64,000 nucleotides of DNA from Raphanus sativus (Eukaryota; Streptophyta; Magnoliopsida; Brassicales; Brassicaceae). The stretch spans positions 8,866,001 through 8,930,000 of the forward strand of contig NC_079517.1 in NCBI RefSeq assembly GCF_000801105.2, written 5' to 3'. Shown piece by piece: positions 1 through 10,563 of this stretch (positions within the stretch are counted from its first letter, which is position 1; each line of letters begins with the position of its first letter). The notes below the pieces were generated by a model. It saw nothing but the letters and a program-made list of their open reading frames with translations. It did not search any database and was not told where the DNA came from. The position numbers and the translations under genes are program-made.

Positions 1-47
1 GTATCCTCTTAAGACATTTCATGTTGTTGTTGTTGTTGTTGTTCCAG

Positions 48-427
48 ATGAGAGTGTGGTGGCTTTGGCGAATCGCTGTGTACACTTGAGGTCATTAGGG
101 CTATACTACTGCAGAAACATAACCGACAGGGCCATGTACTCGCTGGCTCAGAGCGGAGTGAAGAACAAACATGAGTTGTGGAGATCAGTAAAGAAAGGCA
201 AATTCGATGAAGAAGGACTAAGAAGCCTTAACATTAGCCAATGCACTTACCTCACACCTTCAGCGGTTCAAGCGGTCTGCGATACTTTCCCTGCGCTCCA
301 CACTTGTTCAGGCAGGCATTCACTTGTTATGAGTGGTTGTCTGAACTTAACCTCGGTTCATTGTGCTTGCATCCTCCAGGCTCACCGCGCACACACACAC
401 TCTGCTTTACCTCACTCTGCTCATTGA
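48..427 (+). CDS. SKP2B: SKP2A/SKP2B-type F-box protein, last exon (partial)
   Basis: This is the 3' terminal exon of an F-box/leucine-rich-repeat protein, the substrate-binding part of an SCF ubiquitin ligase that in Arabidopsis acts on cell-cycle factors. A T-rich tract ending in CAG at 45-47 gives the acceptor; the frame then runs through LRR-like units (RSLGLYYCRNITD, RSLNISQCTYLTP) to the stop at 425-427. The conserved C-terminal part with GRHSLVMSGCLNL and a Cys/His-rich tail (CACILQAHR) is characteristic of the SKP2A/SKP2B pair. The F-box and most LRRs lie upstream of the window. I chose SKP2B over SKP2A because the next genes match the At1g770xx neighbourhood. The exon looks intact. 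A GTG at 56 is internal and is not a start. A poly(A)-signal-like AATAAATAAAGG lies about 75 bp after the stop. Confidence 0.85.
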
Positions 428-542
428 ACTAGTGTGTAAAGACAAGAGGGGCCCTCTCTCTCTCTCCCTGGGCATGTGTACATACAAGCCTAGAGGTTAA
501 ATAAATAAAGGCTTGTTTGTTTGAGTTTTTTTCTTCCAATCT

Positions 543-657
543 TTGACCATGCAAGTTAACCGTGAACTGAGTACAAAGTAAATTACCTTTTCAGTTCTAA
601 CAAATTTATAAACATCTGCATGCATAGAATCTTCTGTAATTGTTCCATCAATAATAT
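543..657. repeat. 115-bp perfect direct repeat, copy 1
   Basis: Positions 543-657 are repeated without a mismatch at 972-1086, an offset of 429 bp. The repeat begins TTGACCATGCAAGTTAACCG and ends TTCCATCAATAATAT. Flanks of the two copies differ on both sides, so this is a dispersed local duplication rather than a tandem array. Complete identity in noncoding DNA implies a recent event. Confidence 0.9.
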
Positions 658-971
658 ATAAATATCCAGACTCCAGATTACCTATTATCTTTGTTTTACT
701 CTGATAAAAATGGAAAAATACTTGTTAACTATATCATTTATATGCTATCACATAATCATACATGAGAATATGAGATGAGTATCATTAACTATAAAAAACT
801 ATGATATATATGAAATGACACGTCGATAACATCATGTTATTCATTATTGTATAACATCAGAAGTCATAACCTTCCAACATGTTTGCATCCTCTGAAGATT
901 GGGAAAACTCAGCGCTTGTGAGGACACTGATGACAGAGAAGCATGTGAAAAAAGAAAAATCCAGGTTCTAC

Positions 972-1086
972 TTGACCATGCAAGTTAACCGTGAACTGAG
1001 TACAAAGTAAATTACCTTTTCAGTTCTAACAAATTTATAAACATCTGCATGCATAGAATCTTCTGTAATTGTTCCATCAATAATAT
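972..1086. repeat. 115-bp perfect direct repeat, copy 2
   Basis: Second copy of the repeat at 543-657, same orientation, no mismatch seen. Confidence 0.9.
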
Positions 1087-1688
1087 GAATAACAAAATGA
1101 AAATGGAGTCAAGTTGGAGTAGAATGAAAATGCACAGGGAGTGGGAAGATTGCAACAAAATGAAACAAAACTTCTAGTCACTTGGCCCTCAGGTTTGTTG
1201 AAGATGAAGTGGTTGAGTTGGAAAGCAAGATTCAGGCAAGAGACAGTAGAAAGAGAAGAAGATGAAGGCCGAGGATAAAAAGATAGAATCATGTGCTGAA
1301 ACTATTGACAAAGATAGTGAAGAGGTGGGGGAAGCTTGATGTTTCAGACAAATAAGCTTTAAGCTCTCTTTTGTTAAGTAAAAAAAGCTTTGTCTGAGAT
1401 CATTTGGCCCTTATGGTTGTTGATAATTGTTGAATACTCAATTTGAGTGTGAATAGCACCAATGGAAGAAATATTATAACAAAAAATTATAAAGCAATCT
1501 TGTAAATGATTACAAAGTACAAACAGTGCATTTTCCTCACTTTTGTACTTATTTTTAACACTTTGTTAAAGTTTGATCCATCAATCATCATCATTGCAAA
1601 ATATAAATTTATATATATAAAGAATAAATAACTTTGTGGCTGCAATCACATGCACATGTGATACCATCACTTTCAATGTGGTATTTGA

Positions 1689-3486
1689 TCATTTGCCTTT
1701 GTATACGATTTCATCATCGTCTACATCAAATGCTGGATTGCAGAGACATCTGAAGAGTCTACCAATCCCCTGTAAAAATATTAAAGTCAAGAATCTAAAC
1801 ATTTGTTGATGGATTTAACAAGTAGCATCATAAAATGAATCGTTAAGTGAGAATTGTACCTGAGTGAGCAGAGGAGTTCTGTATGAAAGTGGTTGTGAAG
1901 AATCATCATCGCTGCTACTGTCATCATCATCATCACTGCTTTCTTCATCTTCTCTTCTTGATGTTGCACCGTTCCTAGATTGCTTTCCTTGCTGTACAAG
2001 CAACAATAATCTTGAATCAGCCAAAAGAAACAAAAACAGATCAAGCAATGTGATATGGTTTTATCTTGTTGGACAAAAACCTGGAAAATCTTCCCAAGAA
2101 TCTTCAGAGCCATTGCTCTAGACTTAAGCTCCTCTTTTCTCAAGTTGTTTTCACGCAATACCTAACCATAGTTTCAACAATCACCATCATTCATATCTTG
2201 TGTCTTGAGATCCAACATACATAAGCATTCAAAAAGAACTCACCATCTGACACACATGTAACAATGTCACTTCAATGTCAACTACATTGAGTTTCCAAAG
2301 AGATCCCATCAGTGTTTCTTTGTTTGTCTGAATATGAGACTCCAACTCATTGGCAGGACTAGTCCCATCTTTCCTGAATCTCCGGCTACTCTCTTCTTGC
2401 AGCTGAAGTAACTGAAAAGCACCTTTGGCTGCACTCATCTGTGATTTCCAAGAATGCCCTTTGTTCCTAACCCATTCAGCTACAAAAGGAACTCCTAAGT
2501 AAAGAGCTCTCTTCCCAAGCTCTTGAGCTGCTTGTCTTGTGTATACATATCCAATTGTATTCAACATATCCGCTCCAAAAGCTACACACAAGTCCATTCA
2601 TAAGAATAACTAACAAGTAAAAGAAATAAAGGAAGGATGGAGACAAGACCTGCATCTGATAGTCTCTTGGCTTCAGATTCAGCACGGTGTATGAAACCTT
2701 CTTTGTCTCCATGGACGTATTGGTTTAGAAAATCTTTGAGAAACCTAGCTAGGTTCTCTTCTCTTTCTCTCTGAACAGCCTGCAAATAAAAAAAAGGAAG
2801 AATGATCTTTGTTTATGTAAGATTGATGTATATAAAACAGCTATCTAAAATATATGAGTTTGATTTGCCTTTAGTTTGTCATGAATCTGATCAGCGTTTT
2901 CGGTTTCAGAAGCCATTGATGCAACAGCTAAGTGACCAATGTAATCCTCGAATAGTTCACTTCCAAAGAGAAGAGCGAAGACAGCCGTTGGATCAACCAT
3001 AGTTTCTCTGATTCATCAAACCATTAAAGATTCTCAAAGAAAGAAGAGAGAAACAAAACATTGTTTCTTCAAAAGAAGAAAACATTACTTGGGAGCTGAG
3101 ATTTTTCCAGTCTGATCATAAGCTTCACGAAGAACAGGATCACTGAGAACCTGGTAAGCTTCACCTAAAACCTGTTCCGTGTCGAAGAAGTAAACTCTTG
3201 ATTTTATCAAAGACTATTTAATAAAAACCAGAAAATGGATGTTATTATAAAGAACTTGCCTGAAACTTTTCAGCAGCTAGAGGATCACCTTGATTTTTAT
3301 CAGGATGAACTTGTCTTGCCTAAAGAGTTAAAAAGTCAGTCATCCAAGAACAGTGAAAAATCTTTAAAAAAAGAAAGCAAATTATAAAAAACAACAAACC
3401 TTGATGTAATAAGCCTTGCGAATCTCTTCCTCGGAAGCGGAGGGAGTGACACCAAGAACATCATAGTACACTGTTTCCTTCACCAT
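1689..3486 (-). CDS. DnaJ (J-domain) protein with DnaJ-X C-terminal region
   Basis: Nine exons on the minus strand: 3486-3400, 3319-3260, 3171-3089, 3007-2869, 2779-2650, 2581-2244, 2161-2081, 1991-1860 and 1769-1689. Together they give 1131 nt, 376 residues plus stop, with all phases consistent. The N-terminal J domain ([25 protein letters not shown], then VHPDKN with the HPD motif) would stimulate the ATPase of an Hsp70 partner. The middle ([36 protein letters not shown]) is the DnaJ-X region of a plant type-III family resembling At1g77020. An acidic Ser/Asp tract precedes the C terminus, which ends DEIVYKGK. No signal peptide is seen, so a cytosolic or nuclear protein is likely. The introns after exons 2 and 4 begin with GC rather than GT (AG|GCAAGT and AAG|GCAAAT). 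The gene converges on the SKP2-like gene. It looks functional. Confidence 0.9.
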
Positions 3487-3904
3487 GATCAGATCAAAGC
3501 AAGAGATGTAAATTTTTGTGTAGATAAGAAAATAAAGGTTGGTTTTGGTAGTCTGTGTGTGAAGCTTTTAGGAGATGTGGGGAAGAGAAGAAGTTGGAAC
3601 AGAGTCAGGGTCTGTGTGATCTGCTTGAAGAAGCAAATAAAGATAGGAGATGTCTTTACAGTTATGCACTTTTGGTTTAATAATAAAACTTTATAGCGGG
3701 AGGCTACACTACACATTCACTATCTCTTTTTAACTGTCCACTCAATTGCTTTATATCATCATTCATCTCATGCTTCCTTTTTTATTATTCATTTGCTTTT
3801 TTATTATTCAGTATTGTTAAACATACCGAAGAAAAAAGAAGATGATGATTTATGCAATATGACTGTCATCTGTATATTTAATCATTTAGCTAAATGAAAC
3901 TTAA

Positions 3905-5490
3905 GAGCATCATTAACCCTAGCACTCCATTAGGAGTGCTTATTCATTTTTTAGTAATAATTATGTATTAAGAACTCAAATTAAAAAACTTCTAAATTTG
4001 ATCCTCCAATGCAAAGTTGCTTATTTTGGGATGCTTAAAAAAATTGTTAAGCTTTTAATGTCTTTGAGCTTTCTGAAACTCTTTGAGAACTGACTGCAAA
4101 TTTTTTGCCAGTTTAGCATCTGTAATGTTCTTAATTGGCTGCACATTGTTTATATTCAAACAGGTCTTTGCACATATCATCTATGATCCAATAGCTTCAA
4201 CTAATTTATAAACCAAAATAAAGCTCAAACTTTCTCTAGTTCTCACAGAAACAAGCAACTCTATGGTTCCAAAGAGAAACATAAACATCAGAGGTATACA
4301 TGATGTGTTGACGCAATCATCCTTCAAAGAGAAACATAAACTGAATGTTGTAATTCAGCTCTGTTTTTATCTAAGTTGTAAGAACAAGAACATGCTGACT
4401 ACCAAAGGAAACTTTGCCAACAAATGAGCAAGAAAAGCCACCGACTTACACACATAGCCAATGAAGTCTCCCACTTCTCAAGTATCCTCTGGTCACTTCT
4501 GAAGCGTTGTTACACACTCCATCACACCTGCGTTGTTACACACTCCATCAATACATATCACTCTAAGAAAACCAACGACTATGTTAGACCACAAACACAA
4601 AGGAAACATGTAATCAATCATATACAGCAGAAATCTTGAATCTTTACTGACTAAAACAGAACAGGATAATATTGATAACATAACAGAAACTTCAAAAAGG
4701 CAAAACAAGAAGTGATTTAAGAATCGAATCAACTCAGCATGTGATTTAACAGGATAATCAAATCGAAACGAAAATAGAGCTATAAGCCTAAAACGTAGGC
4801 TAAAACAGAACATGATTCAACAGGATAATATTGATAACATAACAGAAATTTCAAAAAGACAAAACAATACAGTTATTCGACCAGATTAGATTTACCCCAG
4901 GAATTCATTGAGAGGATTTTGATTTTTCTTTTCTGCAGCAGCCGCCGAAGTAGAGGTCTCGTGGAAGAGTTTTATGTCTTTGAGAGAAAAGCTTGAATCT
5001 TTTAACAAAAGCATCATCATACAGATCAAACACAGCAGCAGCCAAAAAGGCTCAAACTTTCGTATCAATTCCACAAAAAGACTCAGACTTTCAATCTTAC
5101 CCCCACTCAACATTGAGAGACTCGTAATCCCAATACTCTTTGGGACGGGATCATGTTCACGTCGGTGTAGATACACGAGCCTTCGACATCACGGTGGGAA
5201 GAGAGATCTCGTCGAGTGGATATGGATTGAGATGAGGATCGAAGCTGCTTCCTTTAGTGACGACGGTCGAAGGTGAGGTAGGAGTCCGGTAGGAGAAACC
5301 GACTGATCAGTCGGGAAAGAGATGTAGATGAGAGAGAGGAGAAGATTTCCATGTATGACGCGTGTCCATAAGCAACGCTGCTTCTGCCTCCTAATTAAGC
5401 CACGGCGCTTCAAATAAAAGGTAATTTTCTTTTTTTTTTAATTACAAAAAACCCTAAGCACTCCACTAAACACTCCCGTTAATGCTGCTC
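3905..5490. mobile_element. PIF/Harbinger-like non-autonomous element, 1.6 kb
   Basis: The ends are inverted: the left starts GAGCATCATTAACCC and the right, reversed, starts GAGCAGCATTAACGGG. The element is flanked by a TAA duplication at 3902-3904 and 5491-5493. A three-base TWA target duplication with GAGCATC-type termini is typical of plant PIF/Harbinger (Tourist-like) elements. No transposase frame is present. The inside holds a roughly 50-bp duplication (around 4660-4709 and 4819-4867) and a tandem GTTGTTACACACTCCATC pair near 4507-4550. At 1.6 kb it is long for a MITE. The part around 4890-5410 is less AT-rich and could be captured DNA, but I recognise no gene in it. Confidence 0.6.
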
Positions 5491-5539
5491 TAAGAGGAAT
5501 GAAGAATAAAAATAGAGGTTGAAAATTAAGAAAAAAAAG

Positions 5540-5611
5540 AGGTCCTACCGGGAGTCGAACCCAGGTCGCTGGATTCAAAGTCCAGAGTGCTAACCACTAC
5601 ACCATAGAACC
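5540..5611 (-). tRNA. tRNA-Gln (anticodon UUG)
   Basis: Read on the minus strand this is a complete 72-nt cloverleaf. The acceptor GGTTCTA pairs with TAGGACC, the A box is TGGTGTAGTGG, the anticodon stem CTGGA/TCCAG encloses a loop with anticodon TTG, and the T arm carries GGTTCGACTCC. The discriminator base is T and no intron is present. On the plus strand the anticodon reads CAA inside the segment TTCAAAG. The gene lies 50 bp beyond the Harbinger-like element. Downstream on the minus strand, the plus-strand AAAAAAAA at about 5531-5538 gives an oligo-T pol III stop. Confidence 0.95.
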
Positions 5612-6363
5612 TTGTTGACTTCAATCATACAATACTTTTATTCAACATATGCAAAATTTATACCAGGAAATTAAATGAAGATGACACTTGTAAGAGGAAC
5701 ATATGGCCTTTTTTTTTGTTCAACTTTAACTTTCGTTATTCAAATTGTGAATACAAGATTTTAACCTCATCGAGATTTAAACTTCACATCTACCTAGCTT
5801 CACATACGACACTGAAATCTACTATCCCCATAAACATATGGCTTTTCTTGTACCATCCACACAAGAAATAGAAATAATAATACAAAATTTAAGTAGACAA
5901 GGGTCAGTGCGAGTAACACAACACTTTACTAAGAGATCATTTTTGCCTAAGCTCATTCGTCAACAGAGTCTTGACGTTTGTTTGACTCAGCACCAGCACC
6001 TCGAGGAACCCCTTACTTGTCTGGAAGTACAAGAAGGCTGGTGGAGGTTCTCGCTCATCTCTTGGGATCCATATCATCTGAATACTTTTCCTGTTACATT
6101 AGCACAGCTAAATTTGAATAGGGGAATAGACAGCCTTTTTAACGGTTCATTTTTGTATGAACTAAAGACTCTCCACCAGCCAATAATTTTCGGATAAATA
6201 GGAAATAGGAACTTTTATACGACTGCAAAAGTTACATTATTGTCTTATTGATGAGACAATTGCTCAAATAAATCGTCTGTAAAATTAGCAAAACAGAAGA
6301 GCTTCAGAGACATTTGAAAGAAGATAAAACCTTATGGCTCTCTAGTACGCAGCAGCAGCCTCT
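5612..6363. other. intergenic DNA, no gene seen
   Basis: Spacer between the tRNA gene and the 3' end of the PEP-mutase-like gene. A plus-strand frame at 5838-6197 has no recognisable domain and no matching neighbour, and I treat it as chance. Confidence 0.5.
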
Positions 6364-7979
6364 TCAAGATTTTGTTGTCGTCCCAAGAGCGTTCCTAAGG
6401 TTCGAATAACGAGCTTCGAGCTCAAACCACGACTCTAAATCCACCAAACTATTGAACTCCTCAAAAGTCGCCATCTTTTCCAAGTGACCTCTCGTGGTTC
6501 CGTTTTCTTTAAGAGTCTTGAGAGCATCCACAAGTGCTCGAGCCGATGCATAGAGCGCGGTCAAGGGATGAACAATCAAGTGAAACCCCATTTCTTTAAG
6601 CTCCTCAGGCGTGTGCAACGGCGTGACTCCGCCTTCGATCATGTTGCAGACTCTGAAACCCTTTGTGCGTTTGCCTATTTCCTTGAGCTCATCGTCGTCT
6701 CTCGGCGCCTCCACAAAGGAAGCATCAGCTCCCGCCTTCACAGTTTAAAAGACAAATCTGCTTTTATTACATTTGATACCATATCTGTAATGTGATTTGG
6801 TACCTATACCTCCATGTAGAGATTGACACGAGCGATGGCGTCTTCAAGCCCTGATTTAGCAGAAGTGGCACGTGCGTCTGTTCTAGCGACAAGGAAGAAG
6901 TCAGAATCTCCAATAGCGTCTCGTGCTGATGCTATCTTGGCAGCATGTTCTTCTGCTGATATAACCTGTTTGCCACGCATATGACCTAACACAGAAAAAA
7001 AAAAACACATAAAGATCATAAAATGAAATGATTTATCACAATGACTTGATGAAGAAAAAAATGTGTCACACACACACTCACCGCATTTCTTAGGCCATGC
7101 TTGATCCTACCAAGAAATAATCAAACAAAATTTCAAATTGAACTTTTAAAAAATACAATACACAACAAGACTTAATGCTTTATATACCTCAAGGAAGCAA
7201 CCAGCAGCACCAGCTGCGATTAAGTCCTTTATAGTTCTTTGAACGTTTAGTGCATTACCTCCACCAGTATCTGAAACATATCAATGGATCTCCTAAGTAA
7301 GAGCTATGCATAGTTTCATCTCAGTCATGCTCTATTCAAAAAAAAAAAAAATCAACAAGCTTTTATTATGTCTCTTCTTTGTACCAAAGTTTGAAACTTT
7401 ACTAGCAAGTTCGAAACTTTACTACCAAAAATGGAAACTTTTTTTTTGTCTGAACAAAAGATGGAAACTTTACTAAGAAAGTTGGAAACTTTACCGGCAT
7501 CTGCAATAATGGGGATGTTTGGAGCCGAAGCACAGACGGACCTTGCCGTCGCAGCCATCTCCGGTGGTCTAAAACGACAAAAGAAAACAAATAAAACGAC
7601 AGCGTACAAACAAAACAAAAAAGTCTAAACAAAAGAAAGAAGATAAAGGAGTAGAGAGAGTCAAATGGGCGCACGTTAGCAAACCGAAGTCCGGTTTACC
7701 CAAAAGAGAAGCGGAGAGAGCGTAACCGGAGATGAAACCGGCGGAGAATCCGGTTTGCTGCACGATGGCAGCGGATAAAGCGTCGTAGCATCCAGGCATG
7801 AGGATGATGCCTTGGTCTTGGATCAGACGATGGATGCGTGTTTGGATCCTCGCCGTCGGATTCACCGATCTCGCTGCGCGAGGAGGATTGGCACGTTGTG
7901 GGAATCTCGGTGAAGCTGTCAGGTTTAGGGTGTTGTTGCAGAGGGAAGGGGTTTTGACCGCCGTGAGCATCATCGACAT
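6364..7979 (-). CDS. PEP mutase/isocitrate lyase family protein, probably plastid-targeted
   Basis: Six exons: 7979-7675, 7568-7495, 7270-7188, 7106-7082 (25 nt), 6985-6810 and 6735-6364, giving 1035 nt and 344 residues in frame throughout. The N terminus (MSMMLTAVKTPSL, rich in Ser, Arg and Pro) looks like a transit peptide. The catalytic barrel starts at LMPGCYDALSAAIV. Seen in order are metal-binding DTGGGNALNV, the family loop signature KKCGHMRGK, FFLVARTDAR and the C-terminal VCNMIEGG. This family includes carboxyvinyl-carboxyphosphonate phosphorylmutase-like proteins; At1g77060 is the closest I recall. The physiological substrate in plants is uncertain. Intron 2 carries a short tandem repeat of GAAACTTTACTA units and a footprint with an oligo-T run. 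The gene appears intact. Confidence 0.88.
7400..7495. repeat. imperfect short tandem repeat in intron 2 of the PEP-mutase-like gene
   Basis: Units of about 20-25 bp built on GGAAACTTTACTA recur at least five times up to the splice donor at about 7494. They form most of the intron's donor-proximal half. Confidence 0.55.
7431..7471. repeat. oligo-T footprint between 11-bp direct repeats
   Basis: ATGGAAACTTT occurs at 7431-7441 and 7461-7471, separated by TTTTTTGTCTGAACAAAAG. It resembles a tail-only retroposon insertion with its target duplication, but it lies inside a region already repetitive for GAAACTTT, so it is the least certain of its class. Confidence 0.35.
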
Positions 7980-8816
7980 TCTTGGAAGCTATATCTCGAT
8001 AAGTCTTTTCTACTTCACCGTCTCTCTGTATCGTGTTTGTTTGTTTGATTGGGGGATTGTGGAGAGACGTGATAAACCGAGGCCGATAAATGGACCAGAA
8101 GTGAAGTGTGTTTGGTTAGGTAAACACACCCACGTGCTTTGGATTTTAATTTGACTGTCTTATTTTGTTGTGGGTGTTGGTGGTTTAGTGAAATAATGAG
8201 ATTTTAATCACGAGTACTAAACGGTAGGCCTGAACATTGAGATCTTTGGTTTAGATCACAGTCGGTTGGGGTACAAAAGCTTTAGATCTGTTAAAGAGCT
8301 GTTAGTGTTTTAGTTCGGTTTGGTATTAGTTCGGTTTTTAATGTTTGCAAATCAACGGTTATAGTTTGGTTAGGGTATTTAATACCGGGAAATTATCTGA
8401 AGTGCCCGAATATCCAAAAAAATACCCAAAAAATATCGGGGTAAAATGCCATATGCCTAAAACCAATTAACCAAGGATAGGTCGAAGGCACAACTTTACT
8501 TCCATTGCAAGTAAGTCACGAAAAGGGAACTATGGCAATGGCTATGGCTCAATGCAATAAAAATGGATCCCTCCCAGTGAAGGCCATAGACAAACCACCA
8601 GGTTCTTTTTTTACTTTTTATATGGATCTAAATCGAGAAGACAGTATGCCAGACTTAATGTACTGCTTGGATTTGGTTTACTGTAAAGTTACAGGATTCT
8701 CAACTTTATACAAATATATATGACGTACGAGACTGGTGGGTCATCCATAAACTATTTGAGTTCACTTGTAGAAGAACCCATGCATGAATCAAAAAGAAAA
8801 CTTTTTGCAAATGTCT
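7980..8816. other. intergenic DNA with an old repeat remnant
   Basis: This is the upstream region of the PEP-mutase-like gene and the downstream region of the PsbP-like gene. Around 8226-8450 are GTTCGGTTTGGTATTAG and CCCGAATATCC motifs, which resemble decayed hAT-like repeats common in Brassicaceae. No gene is seen. Confidence 0.4.
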
Positions 8817-10145
8817 CTAAACAACGCGGAAAGAAGTAGCTATCTTCTTCAGATCCTTGTAGTATCTCTTCCATTGAAGCCCTATAGTATCAAAACCAAT
8901 TTATAATTATGTGTTCAAAGTATCATATAAACACTGTTGCTAGAGGAGAGATACTGAACTCACCGTTTCCGGTGACACTGAACAAGTAAAGGCGGTTCCC
9001 AGCAGCTGTCGCAGTGATGAGTACATGAGGTGGCTCTAGCTCGAACTGGTAATAGAGCCTACCCTCGTGTTCCGCTACGTTAGAACTTAACACCTTCCCT
9101 TCAACGTTTTCTCCGATCTTCTGGTCCAAAGGCGTTGATCACCTTCGCTGGTGTTCCAATGTTTTCAATCTTCACGTTGTCCCCAAGGTCTGTCAAAAAA
9201 CAATTCATGAAACCAATAATAATTAATCATCATTATACATGAATGTTAAGACTGATATGAATATCAGGGAGAGGGAGAGCACTTACTATCTGCAAATCTA
9301 AGAACGGGAGCGACAATTACAGACAAGCGGCCTTCTTTAGGACTAGCGAATCTCAAGTCAATCTCAGTGCCACCGAGATCAGCTATCGACACAGGTACCT
9401 ATAGATTATATAAATAATGACTAAAAATGAATTGCAATTAAAAACAAAAAAAAAAGTAATAAACAAAAAGAAGAAAGCAAACCTCGTTCCAATCTTGAGG
9501 AACAGAGAAGGCGTAAGGGATAATAGGACTCCAACCAACCCCATGCCCTCCTGACTTCTCGTCTGGTCTTCGGTATGTTCTCCAACCTGTCCTGAGACCA
9601 TTCCAAATTACATTTTCACCCCCACCAAACTCAATATACAACTCCAAGAAGCAATGTCTAAAGCCTAAAGATTTTTTTTTTTTTTTGGAGAAATAAAAGC
9701 CTAAAGATTTGCGAATATATATGATTCAATGGATTATATTTTTACTATCTATCTACATGCAAATTTAAATTGCAATCTTACATAAATTTGAATATTTTAT
9801 CTTTCTTTCGGTCGCGTTTTGAAACATATACAGACAAAAGAGAGAGAGAGAGAGACAAGAACCTTCGTCATCGGGTTCGGATAGACCAGGAACTCTCCCG
9901 GCGAGAAGACCTTGTTTCACGACAGCTAATCCTTCCCCTGGAAACGCTAAAGACGTCGAAGAGACCAATGAGAGTCCAGAAACCGTCGCAAGTACCGATC
10001 TTCTACTCAAAACCTTAGCAGACCACTCGTCTTCGGATGATCCTCCCGGAATCTCACAACTGGCTCTGTGATGAGCAGCGGCGATTTTCTTGTGGTGGGG
10101 GTTACCGGAGAAACTAACGCAGAACCGGAGCAGAGCCGTCTCCAT
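8817..10145 (-). pseudogene. PsbP-domain thylakoid lumen protein gene, frameshifted
   Basis: Five exons: 10145-9863, 9586-9483, 9398-9287, 9189-8964 and 8881-8817. The product resembles the TAT-imported lumenal PsbP-domain protein of At1g77090 (PPD4-type), about 260 residues. The N terminus has a plastid transit segment, then a twin-arginine signal (LSRRSVLATVSGLSLVSS) ending before AFPGEG. The PsbP-like core includes YRRPDEKSGGHGVGWSPIIPY, LRFASPKEGRLSVIVAPVLRFAD and the C-terminal LQWKRYYKDLKKIATSF. In exon 4, around 9118-9122, the frame breaks between VINAFGPE and IGENVEG: the exon is two bases short (or one base long), and the upstream frame meets a stop five codons later. All splice sites and both halves are otherwise well conserved. 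This is either a very young pseudogene or a sequence error. Intron 1 contains an oligo-T footprint. Confidence 0.8.
9660..9710. repeat. oligo-T footprint between 15-bp direct repeats
   Basis: AAAGCCTAAAGATTT at 9660-9674 recurs at 9696-9710. Between them lie twelve or more T followed by GGAGAAAT. Read on the minus strand, this is a few bases plus a poly(A) tail, as expected for an almost fully 5'-truncated retroposon in intron 1 of the PsbP-like gene. Confidence 0.65.
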
Positions 10146-10331
10146 TCTTCGCTACTCTGTTTCGAACTCGCTGCGATACCGAGAGAGATCGAAACAGAGT
10201 GTGTGGCTTCTATTCTGTTGTGATTGATACTAATAGTTTTATAGCCTCACACGTGTCACCACCGTGTCATGTTGAAGCGCGCATACACAAGATAAATGTT
10301 TCATTTTTTTTTCTTTTTTGAAAAATCATTT

Positions 10332-10510
10332 TTTTTTGATTAACCAGGGATGATCCCAAAGGATTTCTAGGCCCAAAGACTAATCTCACTAAAACCAACG
10401 GCAATCCACGTGTTCTGCGATTTAAAGCTAACCCCAGTGGCCAAACAGAATCGAACCCAGGACGGAAACTCCAGTCGGAGTCCCTTTACCACTAGATCAA
10501 AACAACTTGG
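10332..10510 (-). mobile_element. tRNA-derived SINE with target duplication
   Basis: On the minus strand the 5' end carries an A-box-like TAGTGGTAAAGGG and a B box GGTTCGATTC about 33 bp later, the internal pol III promoter of a tRNA-derived SINE. A body of about 100 bp follows and ends in an A run. The direct repeat TTGAAAAATCATTT at 10318-10331 and 10511-10524 fits a 14-bp target duplication. The length, about 180 bp, suits the short SINE families of Brassicaceae. It is not a functional tRNA: the acceptor and anticodon stems do not form. Confidence 0.8.
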
Positions 10511-10529
10511 TTGAAAAATCATTTCTTTG

Positions 10530-10563
10530 GTTAGATGATTAACTTTTTTTTTGTTAGATGATT
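10530..10563. repeat. oligo-T footprint between 11-bp direct repeats
   Basis: GTTAGATGATT at 10530-10540 and 10553-10563 encloses AACTTTTTTTTT. It lies six bases beyond the SINE target duplication, so two insertion footprints are side by side. Confidence 0.5.

Larger units (their letters stand above)
428..1688. other. intergenic DNA between the SKP2-like and DnaJ genes
   Basis: AT-rich spacer between convergent genes. The only clear structure is a perfect 115-bp direct repeat (543-657 and 972-1086), listed separately. Short open frames here have no recognisable domain. Confidence 0.6.

Noticed and set aside
56..61. GTG at 56 as a start codon
   Set aside because: It is internal to the SKP2-like exon; the frame is open upstream to a good splice acceptor at 45-47.
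10440..10500. A second tRNA gene on the minus strand
   Set aside because: A and B boxes are present, but the acceptor and anticodon stems do not pair; it is the head of a SINE.
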